22,805 nucleotides of DNA from Agmasoma carcini (nom. nud.) (GCA_029232285.1 JAOXFI010000063.1:1-22805), one strand, 5' to 3'; positions 8,737 through 16,851 are shown, counted from the first letter of the stretch. Notes: generated by a model from the letters alone, not told the origin. Numbers and translations: made by a program.

Positions 8737-10575
8737 TTATTCAACCGTAACAGACTTAGCTAAATTTCTTGGAAAGTCTGGATCAATATTCCTCAACAAG
8801 GCTAGCTTATAAGATATCAATTGTAAAGGTACAATCATCAACACCCCTTGCAAACAATCAATTGTCTTAGGAACACCAATACAATTATCATATACAAGAT
8901 CATCACTACATACGATCATAGGATTAGCACCCCTAGCTTTTATCTGCTCAACAGCATTCAAAGATTTATCCTTAAAACAATCATTAGCTACAAAAACTAA
9001 TATATTGGACTCATTCGACACCAACGCTAACGATCCATGCTTCAACTCTCCAGCTAATATACCTTCAGCATGTATATAAGAAATCTCTTTAATCTTTAAA
9101 GCACCTTCAAGACAAGCTGCAGAATGATAACCCCTCCCTATAATAATCAAATTATCACTAGAATTAATTTTCTTAACAAATTCATCAACATTAACCTTCA
9201 AAGTTTCACTAACCAACAATGGAAGCTTTTCCAATGATAAAATAATTTCATGTCTTCTCTCTTCATTTATATTCTTTGATTGAGAAATACACAGTGAAAT
9301 TAATAACAATGTTACATATTGACTAGTATAAGCCTTCGTAGAAGCAACAGCCTTCTCAACACCAGCCCTAAGACCTATGAAACAATCTGAATCACTGGCA
9401 AGTGCAGATGATGGTGTATTCGTTACACCAACACAAAAACCACCTTTTTTCTTACAAATCCTTAAAGCTGATAAAACATCAGCAGTCTCTCCTGATTGAC
9501 TTATAAAAAAACAACAAGTGGTTTCATCTACTATAGGTGAAGCATCTAAGAAGGAAGATGCTATTTCTACTGTACATGGAACATTAGTTAATTCTTCGAA
9601 TGTCTTTTTAACAGCCAAACAAGAATGATAGCTCGTTCCACATGCAATAAATACAAATCTCTTTAATTTTGAAATTTTTTCAATATTAAGAGAATTTAGT
9701 ATTACCTGTTTTTTATCAAAGAGTACACGACCACATAATGTACTTTGAATAGAAAATCGCTGTTCTTCAATCTCTTTCAACATAAAATGATCATAAGAGC
9801 CTTTACTTATATTTAAAAACTCAAAATCATCAACATTTACAACTTTAAGGTTATTTTTGGGTTGATCAGATTTTATAGTTAATTTATTGGTAGAAATATG
9901 AACAACATCACCATTGTTGAGGTATATTAACTTTTTTGTATGAGGATAAAGGGCTGTTACATCAGATGATACATAAAAAGAGTCACCGTGTACCACATTG
10001 TCATTGATTTGACTATCAACACCCAACACAAGAGGTGTAGCGTTTCTGACAGCGACGAGTTGATCTGGATAGTGATTTGAAGCTAAAACAAAAGAAAAGG
10101 CACCTTTACATTGATTTTTGATTTTTTCAGCCAAATCCAAAAAAATTATGTTTTTATTTTCTAAATATATTTGTTCAGCTAATTTAACAATGACTTCTGT
10201 GTCTGTTTCTGAAATAAAATGACAGTTGAGGTTGTTTTTTAATTCATGATAGTTAGTTATGATGCCGTTATGTACAACAAAGAAGTTATCACTTTGGATT
10301 GGATGGGCATTTCTAACTGAAGGTTCGCCGTGGGTGGCCCACCTTGTATGTGAAATACCAATAAGATTTGAGCAAGCATCATCGATTTGAAGTTTTTCAA
10401 GTTCTTGAACCTTACCTAAAGATTTTCTAAGAATGAATTGATTGGAATGTTGAAGTGCAAAGCCAGAGGAGTCATAGCCCCTGTACTCCATGGCCTTAAG
10501 GCTTTTTATTAGAAGTTTCTTACCATCGAGCAACCTAAACTTGCCATACCTGCAGAAAGCAAAAATCCCACACAT
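8737..10575 (-). CDS. GFA1: Glutamine--fructose-6-phosphate aminotransferase, 612 aa
   Basis: This cytosolic enzyme makes glucosamine-6-phosphate from fructose-6-phosphate and glutamine (EC 2.6.1.16), the first step toward UDP-GlcNAc and the chitin of the spore wall. The N-terminal nucleophile Cys2 follows the initiator (MCGIFAF). The glutaminase domain shows YRGYDSSGFAL, HTRWATHGEPS and HNGIITNY. The two SIS sugar-isomerase domains show CGTSYHSCLA, SQSGETADV and ASTKAYTSQ, then GRGYHSAACLEGALKIKE and ELKHGSLALV. The C-terminus DFPRNLAKSVTVE carries the catalytic loop Lys (606 without Met). At 612 residues it is bacterial GlmS-like in length and lacks most of the long interdomain insert of fungal and animal Gfa1 (about 680-720). 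The ATG follows AAAATTTATATCC, an AAATTT-like signal. Confidence 0.97.
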   Translation of the reverse strand: MCGIFAFCRYGKFRLLDGKKLLIKSLKAMEYRGYDSSGFALQHSNQFILRKSLGKVQELEKLQIDDACSNLIGISHTRWATHGEPSVRNAHPIQSDNFFVVHNGIITNYHELKNNLNCHFISETDTEVIVKLAEQIYLENKNIIFLDLAEKIKNQCKGAFSFVLASNHYPDQLVAVRNATPLVLGVDSQINDNVVHGDSFYVSSDVTALYPHTKKLIYLNNGDVVHISTNKLTIKSDQPKNNLKVVNVDDFEFLNISKGSYDHFMLKEIEEQRFSIQSTLCGRVLFDKKQVILNSLNIEKISKLKRFVFIACGTSYHSCLAVKKTFEELTNVPCTVEIASSFLDASPIVDETTCCFFISQSGETADVLSALRICKKKGGFCVGVTNTPSSALASDSDCFIGLRAGVEKAVASTKAYTSQYVTLLLISLCISQSKNINEERRHEIILSLEKLPLLVSETLKVNVDEFVKKINSSDNLIIIGRGYHSAACLEGALKIKEISYIHAEGILAGELKHGSLALVSNESNILVFVANDCFKDKSLNAVEQIKARGANPMIVCSDDLVYDNCIGVPKTIDCLQGVLMIVPLQLISYKLALLRNIDPDFPRNLAKSVTVE

Positions 10576-10599
10576 GGATATAAATTTTTTGTTTTTTTA

Positions 10600-10870
10600 T
10601 TTATTGATGTTAAGACATCATAAATGTGAATTAATAAAATGTTTATAGATTTGTATTTGGATGGATTATGATAATAAGTTAGTTTTGATATTAAATTTAT
10701 GATATTTAGTTTGTTTTGATATTAAATTTATGATAATAAGTTAGTTATGATATTAAATTTATGATATTTAGTTAGATATGATATAAAATTTATGACACTG
10801 TTATGACAAATTGTCATGACATGATATTAAGACAAAGTGTTATGACATGATATTAAGACAATGTGCTATA
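10600..10870. repeat. AT-rich direct repeats in the GFA1/PKA-R spacer
   Basis: Units of about 30 bp, GTTAGTTTTGATATTAAATT plus TATGATAATAA/TATTTA, repeat four times from about 10677 to 10790. They are followed by two copies of ATGACATGATATTAAGACAA with an AGTGT-like tail (10816-10865). The rest of the spacer to 11054 is AT-rich with no gene. Confidence 0.8.
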
Positions 10871-11054
10871 TCAATTCTTAAACAAAGCTTTTTTACTTAA
10901 TTTGAAATATTCTCTTTTGATATACAAAGTTATTATTATGACAGATATTGATATATAAAAATTTTTTATATAATAATAATATAATTCATATAAATAATAA
11001 ATATAATTACTATTATAGAAGCACCATATACAGAAAACTTATTTAATAAAAAAT

Positions 11055-11972
11055 TTAATGAATAAATCTAGAATTAAGACGTCTACGAACAGCATGTGGA
11101 CTTATAATCGCACATTCTATATGTGAAATCGCTTTAAACGATCGTACTTCTATCTCGTGTGGCTTCTTCTCTATCTTAATACCGTCTATTTCTATTGATC
11201 CGGGCTGTATGAAAATACATATTTCATCAGCAGAAATACTCGCAATGTCGCTATTAATAAGATATTGAAGCTTAGCGTGGTTAGATGCTTCAACAGATAG
11301 ACTAGATTCAAATATACCGTTTTTTCTCAAAGCTTCTTCGACTATTTTTCTTCTTCTAAGACCATCTTGAACTCGTATGGCAGAGAATGAAGTCTGTGCA
11401 GCAGCCCAAACTTTTGATCTTTTAGTAGCTTTGACAGTTGCAGTTCTAGGGATGTTGTGGAGTAGAGATAACTCACCAAAGACTGAGCCTCTAGATAGAT
11501 ACGATCTAAAGACTTCTTCTACTGTGACTATAAATTCACCATCCTCAACGATGTATACTTCTGTTCCTTCTTCTTCCTTTTCCTTAATCAAGGCTGCCCC
11601 ACCATCAACCACTAAAGGATACATTGAATCTACGAGACGTATCTTCTGGTCTATGTTGAGACAAGTGAAAGGAAACTTGCCGTTTATGTTTTGGAAGAGA
11701 AAGTCGAATATTTCCTTGTCTTTTGTGTATTTTGGGACCTCTTGTGAGTTGATGTTCTTTGCGTTAACACTCATTCTTCGATTTTTGGTCCAAGATGGAT
11801 CAACCTGTGATCTGCGATTGATAAATTTTTCGACCTCACAAATTGCGTTATATTCGTTAAAATGATCGAAATTCATAGAATATAATTGGATGATCTCATC
11901 AACCTCTGCCGATGATAGTTTGTTGGTTTTGGCGGCGTATTCTTGCAGAACTTTGCGAAGATTTTGCTCCAT
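11055..11972 (-). CDS. cAMP-dependent protein kinase regulatory subunit, 305 aa
   Basis: PKA-R binds and blocks the catalytic kinase until cAMP releases it. The start is the ATG at 11972, preceded by CCC on the coding strand; the frame extends two codons further only via TTG. Residues about 64-72 read NRRMSVNAK, a phosphorylatable type II-like inhibitor sequence (RRxS). The first cyclic-nucleotide-binding domain (about 85-200) carries the phosphate-binding cassette FGELSLLHNIPRTATV, with the conserved Glu and Arg in place. The C-terminal section (about 215-305) has the length of part of a second such domain but shows no FGELAL...R cassette, so the second cAMP site looks lost. No clear RII dimerisation motif is visible. 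The protein is shorter than animal or yeast R subunits (about 380-416 aa). Confidence 0.93.
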   Translation of the reverse strand: MEQNLRKVLQEYAAKTNKLSSAEVDEIIQLYSMNFDHFNEYNAICEVEKFINRRSQVDPSWTKNRRMSVNAKNINSQEVPKYTKDKEIFDFLFQNINGKFPFTCLNIDQKIRLVDSMYPLVVDGGAALIKEKEEEGTEVYIVEDGEFIVTVEEVFRSYLSRGSVFGELSLLHNIPRTATVKATKRSKVWAAAQTSFSAIRVQDGLRRRKIVEEALRKNGIFESSLSVEASNHAKLQYLINSDIASISADEICIFIQPGSIEIDGIKIEKKPHEIEVRSFKAISHIECAIISPHAVRRRLNSRFIH

Positions 11973-11975
11973 GGG
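11973..11975 (-). promoter_or_regulatory. CCC triplet abutting the PKA-R start codon
   Basis: On the coding strand the sequence AAAAATTTTGCCC directly precedes the ATG, combining an AAATTT-like stretch with a CCC triplet. It supports starting at 11972 and not at the upstream TTG. Confidence 0.5.
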
Positions 11976-12392
11976 CAAAATTTTTTATTGAGATGTTCAT
12001 TGAAAAATTTATATTAAAATATATTGAAAAATAATATTTTTCTAACAGTAGAATATTAAAGTTATATATTGATGCATAAATATATAAAAGTTATAATAAT
12101 GATCAATTATATATAATTATATTACTATGTATATTATATACTTATATTATATTATTATCACTTATTATAATATATTATATACTTATATTATATCATTATT
12201 ATATATACTATATACTTATATCATTATTATATACTTATATTATATTATATTATATATACTTATATACTTATATCATTATTATATTATTATTATTATTATC
12301 ACATATCATCTGATACAAATCATTTATGGATGGGTTCTGATATTTGATATTGATGTAACAAAATGTTTCATAATCAAAATATATTTTTTTAG
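11976..12392. repeat. Low-complexity TATATTATATACTTATAT spacer
   Basis: The divergent spacer between PKA-R (-) and the first ricin-B-like gene (+) is A/T-only over long stretches. TATTATATACTTATATCATT-type units recur from about 12120 to 12295. The open frame across it on the + strand (12127-12429) encodes only Ile/Tyr/Leu and is not a gene. The last 70 bases before the start are more complex and may hold the promoter. Confidence 0.8.
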
Positions 12393-12917
12393 ATGGAAAC
12401 GTTTATGCAAATTTTTGTTTATGCAATGACTATTGCAGCAATGGCTCAAAAAGTATTTTTAAATAATGAATTTATGATTTATAATGAAAGTGGTAAATAT
12501 GCTATAGGAAGACAGGGGAATAAAGTTGGCTTGTTTGACAAAGATAAAATAATTGGAGAAGACTTAGTTAACACACTTCCACCTCAAGTGGTAAAAAATA
12601 AGGAAAACAGCGGTGCATACATTAACATAGCTGGAAGATATTTATGCCATGTCAATGGAATAAGATTATGCAAGGAAAGTGAAGAAAATAATATTTTTAA
12701 AATCTCAAGAATTGATGGCTTAAATAAATATTTCAATTTATTAGATGAAAATGATAAATGCATGACTCAAGGTGAATGGAATGACAATCACAAATACTTC
12801 AATCTAACCTTAACTGATTGTATCAAAGGTGATAAAAATCAATGGTTTAATATTGAATCTGTTACATCAAGATCAAGTAAAAATATAATGAGTTGGAATG
12901 AGAATTATGAAAATTAA
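12393..12917 (+). CDS. Secreted ricin-B-lectin-like protein A, 174 aa
   Basis: The N-terminus (METFMQIFVYAMTIAAMAQK) is a good signal peptide; a second ATG at residue 5 is an alternative start. The body shows a beta-trefoil lectin pattern: INIAGRYLC near residue 75, a partner Cys in IRLCKE, then DKCMTQGE, and a closing DCIKGDKNQWFNI. That last motif corresponds to the repeated C...QxW/F of ricin-B domains. Such small lectin-like proteins form expanded families in microsporidia and are thought to act at the spore or host surface; binding is not shown here. It is a tandem paralogue of the next gene, sharing GRxGxxxGLFxxDKxxGE and LVN. A third relative is encoded at 15823-16206. Confidence 0.85.
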   Translation: METFMQIFVYAMTIAAMAQKVFLNNEFMIYNESGKYAIGRQGNKVGLFDKDKIIGEDLVNTLPPQVVKNKENSGAYINIAGRYLCHVNGIRLCKESEENNIFKISRIDGLNKYFNLLDENDKCMTQGEWNDNHKYFNLTLTDCIKGDKNQWFNIESVTSRSSKNIMSWNENYEN

Positions 12918-13013
12918 ATAAATGTATTATTTTAAATTTAAGTATAAAGTTAAAGTATAAATTTTAAATAATTGTTTTAAAGTTGTTTCATCTTAAGTAT
13001 AAAAATAATATTT

Positions 13014-13517
13014 ATGCAACTAATCATGTTTTTTGTATTAGGTTTCATAAAAACAGCCGAAGTGTTAATATCATTTTTAGATGCACCAGAGTTAACGTTA
13101 GGGAGAAGAGGCACCAGCTTAGGGCTCTTTCCAATCGATAAATTAACAGGAGAAGAACTGGTCAATGTAGTACCAGTGAGAATGTATAAGTTAAATCAAA
13201 ATTATACTATAAACATAGCTGGCCATTTTTTATGCGATGTTTCAAATAAAATAAAGGCATGCTCTGATCATGATAGGAATTTAGAATGGAGTCTAGAAAA
13301 TAAAAATGGAAGTTATTTTTTAAAAGGTACAAATAATAAATGTTTAACTATTGGTAGTGAAGCTAATAAGTACGTAAATCTTATAACAACTGATTGTGAT
13401 TATAACAATGTAAAACAAAAACTTGGAATAAAGCCAATAAATGTTTATGGAGAGAAAAACATAGAAATATTAGAGGATAAGAGGGTTGAGGATCTATTTA
13501 ATAAATTTATGCAATAA
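13014..13517 (+). CDS. Secreted ricin-B-lectin-like protein B, 167 aa
   Basis: This is the tandem paralogue of the preceding gene, with 96 bases between them on the same strand. The signal-peptide-like N-terminus reads MQLIMFFVLGFIKTAEV. The shared motif GRRGTSLGLFPIDKLTGEEL is followed by LVN, then INIAGHFLCDV, a Cys in KACSD, NNKCLTIGSEANKYVN and TTDCDYNN. The last trefoil repeat lacks the QxW seen in protein A (it reads VKQKLGI), and a tail of about 30 charged residues follows. Spacing and similarity point to a local duplication. Lectin function is inferred from the fold pattern only. Confidence 0.83.
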   Translation: MQLIMFFVLGFIKTAEVLISFLDAPELTLGRRGTSLGLFPIDKLTGEELVNVVPVRMYKLNQNYTINIAGHFLCDVSNKIKACSDHDRNLEWSLENKNGSYFLKGTNNKCLTIGSEANKYVNLITTDCDYNNVKQKLGIKPINVYGEKNIEILEDKRVEDLFNKFMQ

Positions 13518-13554
13518 TAAAATTATTTTTTTAAATGAAATGCATAAACAATCA

Positions 13555-13905
13555 CAATGGTTGATAATTAGTATGGTTGGCCTGGCTAGTATTGTTGGCC
13601 TGGCTGGTATTGTTGGCCTGGCTGGTATTGTTGGCCTGGCTGGTATGACCTGACTGACCTGACTATGACCGACTATTGACTATCTGACATGAACGATTAT
13701 TGACCGACGTGACTATTGAACTATTGACCTGGTCTGACCTGGTCTGACCTGATTGACCTGATTGACCTGATTGACCTGATTGACCATGACATAGACTGAC
13801 CTGACTGACCTGACTGACCTGATTGACCATGTCTGACCTGACTATTGAGTATATCTGACCTGAATATCGAACTATTAACCGACCATGTCTGACCTGAGTA
13901 ACATA
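13555..13905. repeat. G/C-richer minisatellites: 18-bp GGCCTGGCTGGTATTGTT and 9-bp GACCTGATT
   Basis: Near 13575-13645 an 18-bp unit, GGCCTGGCTGGTATTGTT, is repeated about four times. From 13650 to 13905 units of GACCTGACT/GACCTGATT (9 bp) and GACCTGGTCT (10 bp) run in tandem, with larger imperfect blocks containing GACCATGTCTGACCTGA. Both minus-strand frames stay open through the array (13663-13941 and 13721-13912) and would encode Ser-Gly-Gln repeats; these are by-products of a repeat length divisible by three. Confidence 0.92.
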
Positions 13906-13924
13906 AAAACATCTTTTTATCTTT

Positions 13925-14566
13925 TTATTGATGAATATCACTCTTATTATAGCTATGTTTCAAAGATTGAGTCATTTTCCTATTTCTACTATCATTATAT
14001 ACAGTTTTGAGTGTGAATTGTATGAATATAGAAGCAAATATAGCTAAATAAAACATAACAGATGTTGAATTAAGATTATTAAGACTTAATTCTATTTCTA
14101 AAGAATAACCTATCATGCCCATGTACACAGCTACAAATGCAAAGATTCCACCAAATATAAAATCAGTTATTTCCTTATAAAAGAATACTAAAAATATTAA
14201 AATCATTGAAGAAAATAAAATCATAAATTTCCTATCTAAATCAACAATACCTTGAGTGTTTGCTTCTTTAAGAGCAAATAGTGTTATTAACATGTAAATG
14301 AAGACTTCAACATGCTTCAAAAATATCATGCATAGACCAATCACACCGATAGAGATGAAGAACAACAACATTCTTACGACAGCATTTTCTAAATGATTGA
14401 TATACATCATTTTAATAATGTAGCTACCGATTATGCAAGTATTTATCTTTTTAAAAGTTATGCCAAGCAAATATAAATTTAACATGATTGCTAAGAAAAG
14501 ATAAGGAAAGGTATTGGAGTGATTTTGTAAAGCTATTGTTAATTCTTTAAGTGTTGTCTCTAACAT
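13925..14566 (-). CDS. Multi-pass membrane protein, 213 aa, unrecognised
   Basis: I start at the ATG at 14566 (MLETTLKELT), preceded by TATCC; the frame runs on to 14590 only via TTG. About six or seven hydrophobic segments fill residues 20-185, with a short charged break around KEANTQGIVDLDRKF. The tail is basic (NDSRNRKMTQSLKHSYNK). The helix-pair layout with TFKKINTCIIGSYI loosely recalls TMEM198/DUF4203 proteins, but this is a weak impression and I do not assign a family. Its 3' end lies within 20 bases of the GACCTG minisatellite. Confidence 0.72.
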   Translation of the reverse strand: MLETTLKELTIALQNHSNTFPYLFLAIMLNLYLLGITFKKINTCIIGSYIIKMMYINHLENAVVRMLLFFISIGVIGLCMIFLKHVEVFIYMLITLFALKEANTQGIVDLDRKFMILFSSMILIFLVFFYKEITDFIFGGIFAFVAVYMGMIGYSLEIELSLNNLNSTSVMFYLAIFASIFIQFTLKTVYNDSRNRKMTQSLKHSYNKSDIHQ

Positions 14567-14599
14567 GGATAGATTTTGAAAAGTAAACAATAAACAAAA

Positions 14600-14880
14600 A
14601 AATTAATTTATATTAAATGCATAATAATAATAACAATGCATGATAAAAAAAAATCAATACATGAAATGACATATTTATGTATTACTATTATAATAAATAA
14701 AAATAATATCATAAATACATGAAATTACATACTTAAGCATTACTATTATTTATCATATATAAAAATAATATTATAAATACATGAAATTACATAATATTTA
14801 TTATATATAAAAATAATATTATAAATTCATGAAATTACATACTTAAGTATTATTTATCTTGCATAAATAAATATTTTTTT
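14600..14880. repeat. About four copies of a ~60-bp AT-rich repeat
   Basis: A unit built on AAAAATAATATTATAAATAC, ATGAAATTACATACTTAAGT and ATTATTATTT recurs from about 14650 to 14860, with lengths of 55-65 bp and good conservation of ATACATGAAATTACATA. It lies in the divergent spacer between the multi-TM gene (-) and the BAP31-like gene (+). Confidence 0.85.
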
Positions 14881-14919
14881 TTATAAACAAAATGCATAAA
14901 TTTATTTTTTAAAAAAAAT

Positions 14920-14922
14920 CCC
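14920..14922 (+). promoter_or_regulatory. CCC triplet abutting the BAP31-like start codon
   Basis: TTAAAAAAAATCCC directly precedes the ATG at 14923. This is the third gene in the window with CCC immediately before the start. Confidence 0.5.
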
Positions 14923-15471
14923 ATGAAACTTCAATTAACAATCCTACAATGCATATTTGGATTCAAAGCTTTATATCTTTCAATTCTTTTACTTCCAATT
15001 TTTGAAAAACTAAAAAGAAAAATAGTTACAGTCAATCACACCTACTTTAGTGTTGTTTATTTGTTTATTGCTATTATTTTTATTGATTCAATAAACAAAA
15101 CCTATTCTTATAGCATTAATTCAACTGTTAACTTTTATTTATCTTCTTTTACAATATTTTTATCTTTTATATTGTTAAGACTTAGAAGATTATTAGTAAA
15201 ATATTATAAGCTTAAAGATTTGGATAGTTTGAGTAAGAAAACAACAGGAAATACAAAAGTATTCATTGATGACATAATAAAGGCTCATAATAAGTTACAA
15301 GAAGTCAATAAAAGTAATGAAGAGAAGATTAAAGAACTTAATCATAAAATTAAGAGAAATGAAAATTTAATAAAACAGGTCGAGAACAACAGAACAGCTT
15401 ATAATAATTTGATGGAGAAATACAAAGAATTACGTGAAATAACAAAAGGAGAGACATCAAAAAATAAATGA
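14923..15471 (+). CDS. BAP31/Yet-like ER membrane protein, 182 aa
   Basis: BAP31 (yeast Yet1/Yet3) is an ER protein with three N-terminal membrane segments and a cytosolic coiled-coil tail, involved in sorting and quality control of membrane cargo. The same layout is visible here: hydrophobic segments at about 5-27, 42-56 and 72-88, then a Lys/Glu/Asn-rich coiled coil from about 110 to 175. FYLSSFTIFLSFILLRLRRL aligns well with the third segment of BAP31 (LYIAGFSLLLSFLLRRL). At 182 residues it is shorter than human BAP31 (246) and close to yeast Yet proteins. The tail ends TSKNK, not a canonical KKxx retrieval signal. The ATG is preceded by CCC. The call rests on topology and one matching segment. 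Confidence 0.72.
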   Translation: MKLQLTILQCIFGFKALYLSILLLPIFEKLKRKIVTVNHTYFSVVYLFIAIIFIDSINKTYSYSINSTVNFYLSSFTIFLSFILLRLRRLLVKYYKLKDLDSLSKKTTGNTKVFIDDIIKAHNKLQEVNKSNEEKIKELNHKIKRNENLIKQVENNRTAYNNLMEKYKELREITKGETSKNK

Positions 15472-15489
15472 GAGGTTTATATTTTTTTA

Positions 15490-15800
15490 ATGCATGATTA
15501 TCTAAATTATAATATATTTTTTTATGCATGATTATCTATATTATTAATTTTTATGCATGATTATCTATATTATTAATTTTTAATGCATGATTATCTATAT
15601 TATTAATTTTTATGCATATACATAAATATATAAAATATAATATATAAAATATAAAATACAACTTTTTATGCATATACATAAATATAATGAAATTAATATA
15701 AAAATTTAATATAAAATGTAAAATATAATTTTTATGCATATACATAAATATATAAAATATAAAAAATATATAATATACAACTTTTTATGCATAAATATAA
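15490..15800. repeat. Two AT-rich tandem families built on TTTTTATGCAT
   Basis: At 15490-15615 a unit of about 30 bp, ATGCATGATTATCTATATTA plus TTAATTTTT, repeats four times. At 15610-15795 a second unit, TTTTTATGCATATACATAAA plus TATATAAAATATA, repeats three or four times. Both are centred on TTTATGCAT. They fill the convergent spacer between the BAP31-like gene and ricin-B-like gene C. Confidence 0.85.
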
Positions 15801-15822
15801 AACATTTCCTTATTCTCATATT

Positions 15823-16206
15823 TTAAAATTCTTTAATTTTCATTTCCCATAAATAACTATCATCTCCACATTCAATTAACTTTAAATTACCATCAATGCA
15901 TTTATTCATTGATTTATCTTTAATCAAATATTTTTTATTTTTTTCTAGAACTTCAAATTTATATTCTTTTTCACATCCAAAAATTGTATCTTCATCTGCA
16001 CACATAAATTTATTGTTACTAAAAAATGAGGCCATGTTATCTCTAAAGTTGACCTTAACATCACTTTTATTTACAATAAAACTTTTACTTTTGGTATAAT
16101 CCTTCAATTTAAACACATTATCATAAGTTAACATGCTAGATGGATCTTTAGATGTAAATATCCTAAATATATTTGAACTAAGGGCCATGATAAAAGGAAA
16201 AAACAT
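15823..16206 (-). CDS. Secreted ricin-B-lectin-like protein C, 127 aa
   Basis: This is a shorter relative of proteins A and B on the opposite strand. The N-terminus MFFPFIMALSSNIFRIF resembles a signal peptide; a second ATG at residue 7 (16188), preceded by TTATC, could equally be the start. The body holds the trefoil-like pattern NKFMCADEDTIFGCEKE, then NKCIDGNLKLIECGDDSYLW, which parallels the RYLC...LC and DKCM...DC...QW motifs of protein A. It lacks the GRxGxxxGLFxxDK section, so it covers fewer trefoil repeats. An inverted, partial or diverged copy of the same family is the likely origin. Confidence 0.75.
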   Translation of the reverse strand: MFFPFIMALSSNIFRIFTSKDPSSMLTYDNVFKLKDYTKSKSFIVNKSDVKVNFRDNMASFFSNNKFMCADEDTIFGCEKEYKFEVLEKNKKYLIKDKSMNKCIDGNLKLIECGDDSYLWEMKIKEF

Positions 16207-16289
16207 AAATAATTTTTATTTAGGTTTTAAAAATAAAATGTGAAACTTTTGAAGTTTCAAAGGTATTTAAGATAGATGCCAAAAATTAG

Positions 16290-16440
16290 TTATGCAATTT
16301 GTCATATAATTGTAATATAATTTAATTGCAATTTGTTATGCATTTGCATTATTTAATTGTGATTTGTCATATGATCTATCATATCATATAATTTAATTGC
16401 AATTTGTTATGCATTTGCATAATTTAAATATAAATTTACA
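16290..16440. repeat. Repeats of TTTAATTGCAATTTGTTATGCATTTGCAT
   Basis: Two good copies and one partial copy of TTTAATTGCAATTTGTTATG plus CATTTGCAT lie between ricin-B gene C and APC10, again centred on TTATGCAT. The spacer from 16207 is otherwise AT-rich with no gene. Confidence 0.8.
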
Positions 16441-16443
16441 TTT

Positions 16444-16851
16444 TCAATTATTTAATCCTAAATATGAATAAACATATTCAGTCTCAGCATCTTCCATAAT
16501 TTTAAATCCTCTCACATGACTATCTCTACCTTCTGAATAGTTAGATTCAACAACAACATATAATTCTTCAACAATGCTTCTTATTTCTAAGTCTACCCAC
16601 CCTTCTGGCTCTACAAAATTAAAACTTTTTTTATTATCATTGAAATAAATAGAAACTTTTTCTGCAGTGTAAGATTCATCCAAAGTAAATTTTAGTTTTA
16701 GCTTAACACTAAAAACAAAGGTTTTCTTTTGAAAGCAGACCTTAATTACATGATTAAGAGAGCCATCAGAGCTCCAATACTCATTAGAATTGGCATTCAT
16801 GAGCTGGTTAAGTCCATAATTTCTTTTAGCACTTGAAAGAATAATTTCCAT
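16444..16851 (-). CDS. APC10: Anaphase-promoting complex subunit 10 (DOC1), 135 aa
   Basis: APC10/DOC1 is the APC/C subunit that helps Cdc20/Cdh1 bind degron-bearing substrates. The product is essentially a bare DOC (jelly-roll) domain. Matches to known APC10 proteins include EYWSSDGS (YWQSDGS in human), DESYTAEKVSIYF (DESYTPSKISV), VEPEGWVDL (VEPSGWIHV) and GRDSHVRGFKIM (GRDTHMRQIKIY). It lacks the N-terminal extension and ends YLGLNN, without the C-terminal Ile-Arg tail that docks on CDC27/APC3 in other eukaryotes. Human APC10 has 185 residues. Its ATG follows TTTTTTTTCC. The stop is TGA. Confidence 0.93.
   Translation of the reverse strand: MEIILSSAKRNYGLNQLMNANSNEYWSSDGSLNHVIKVCFQKKTFVFSVKLKLKFTLDESYTAEKVSIYFNDNKKSFNFVEPEGWVDLEIRSIVEELYVVVESNYSEGRDSHVRGFKIMEDAETEYVYSYLGLNN

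Noticed and set aside
11377..11865. Plus-strand frame of 162 codons
   Set aside because: It is antisense to the PKA regulatory subunit, whose motifs are unmistakable. The frames at 2266-2496, 8182-8424, 12977-13165, 15896-16099 and 17156-17392 were dropped as shadows for the same reason.
12127..12429. Plus-strand frame of 100 codons
   Set aside because: It is an Ile/Tyr/Leu-only translation of a TATATTATATAC low-complexity spacer.
13663..13941. Minus-strand frames encoding Ser-Gly-Gln-rich repeats (also 13721-13912)
   Set aside because: They exist only because the 9-bp GACCTGATT repeat keeps more than one frame open; the composition is purely repeat-derived.
15551..15745. Minus-strand frame of 64 codons
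   Set aside because: It is a translation of the TTTATGCAT tandem repeats with no protein-like character.
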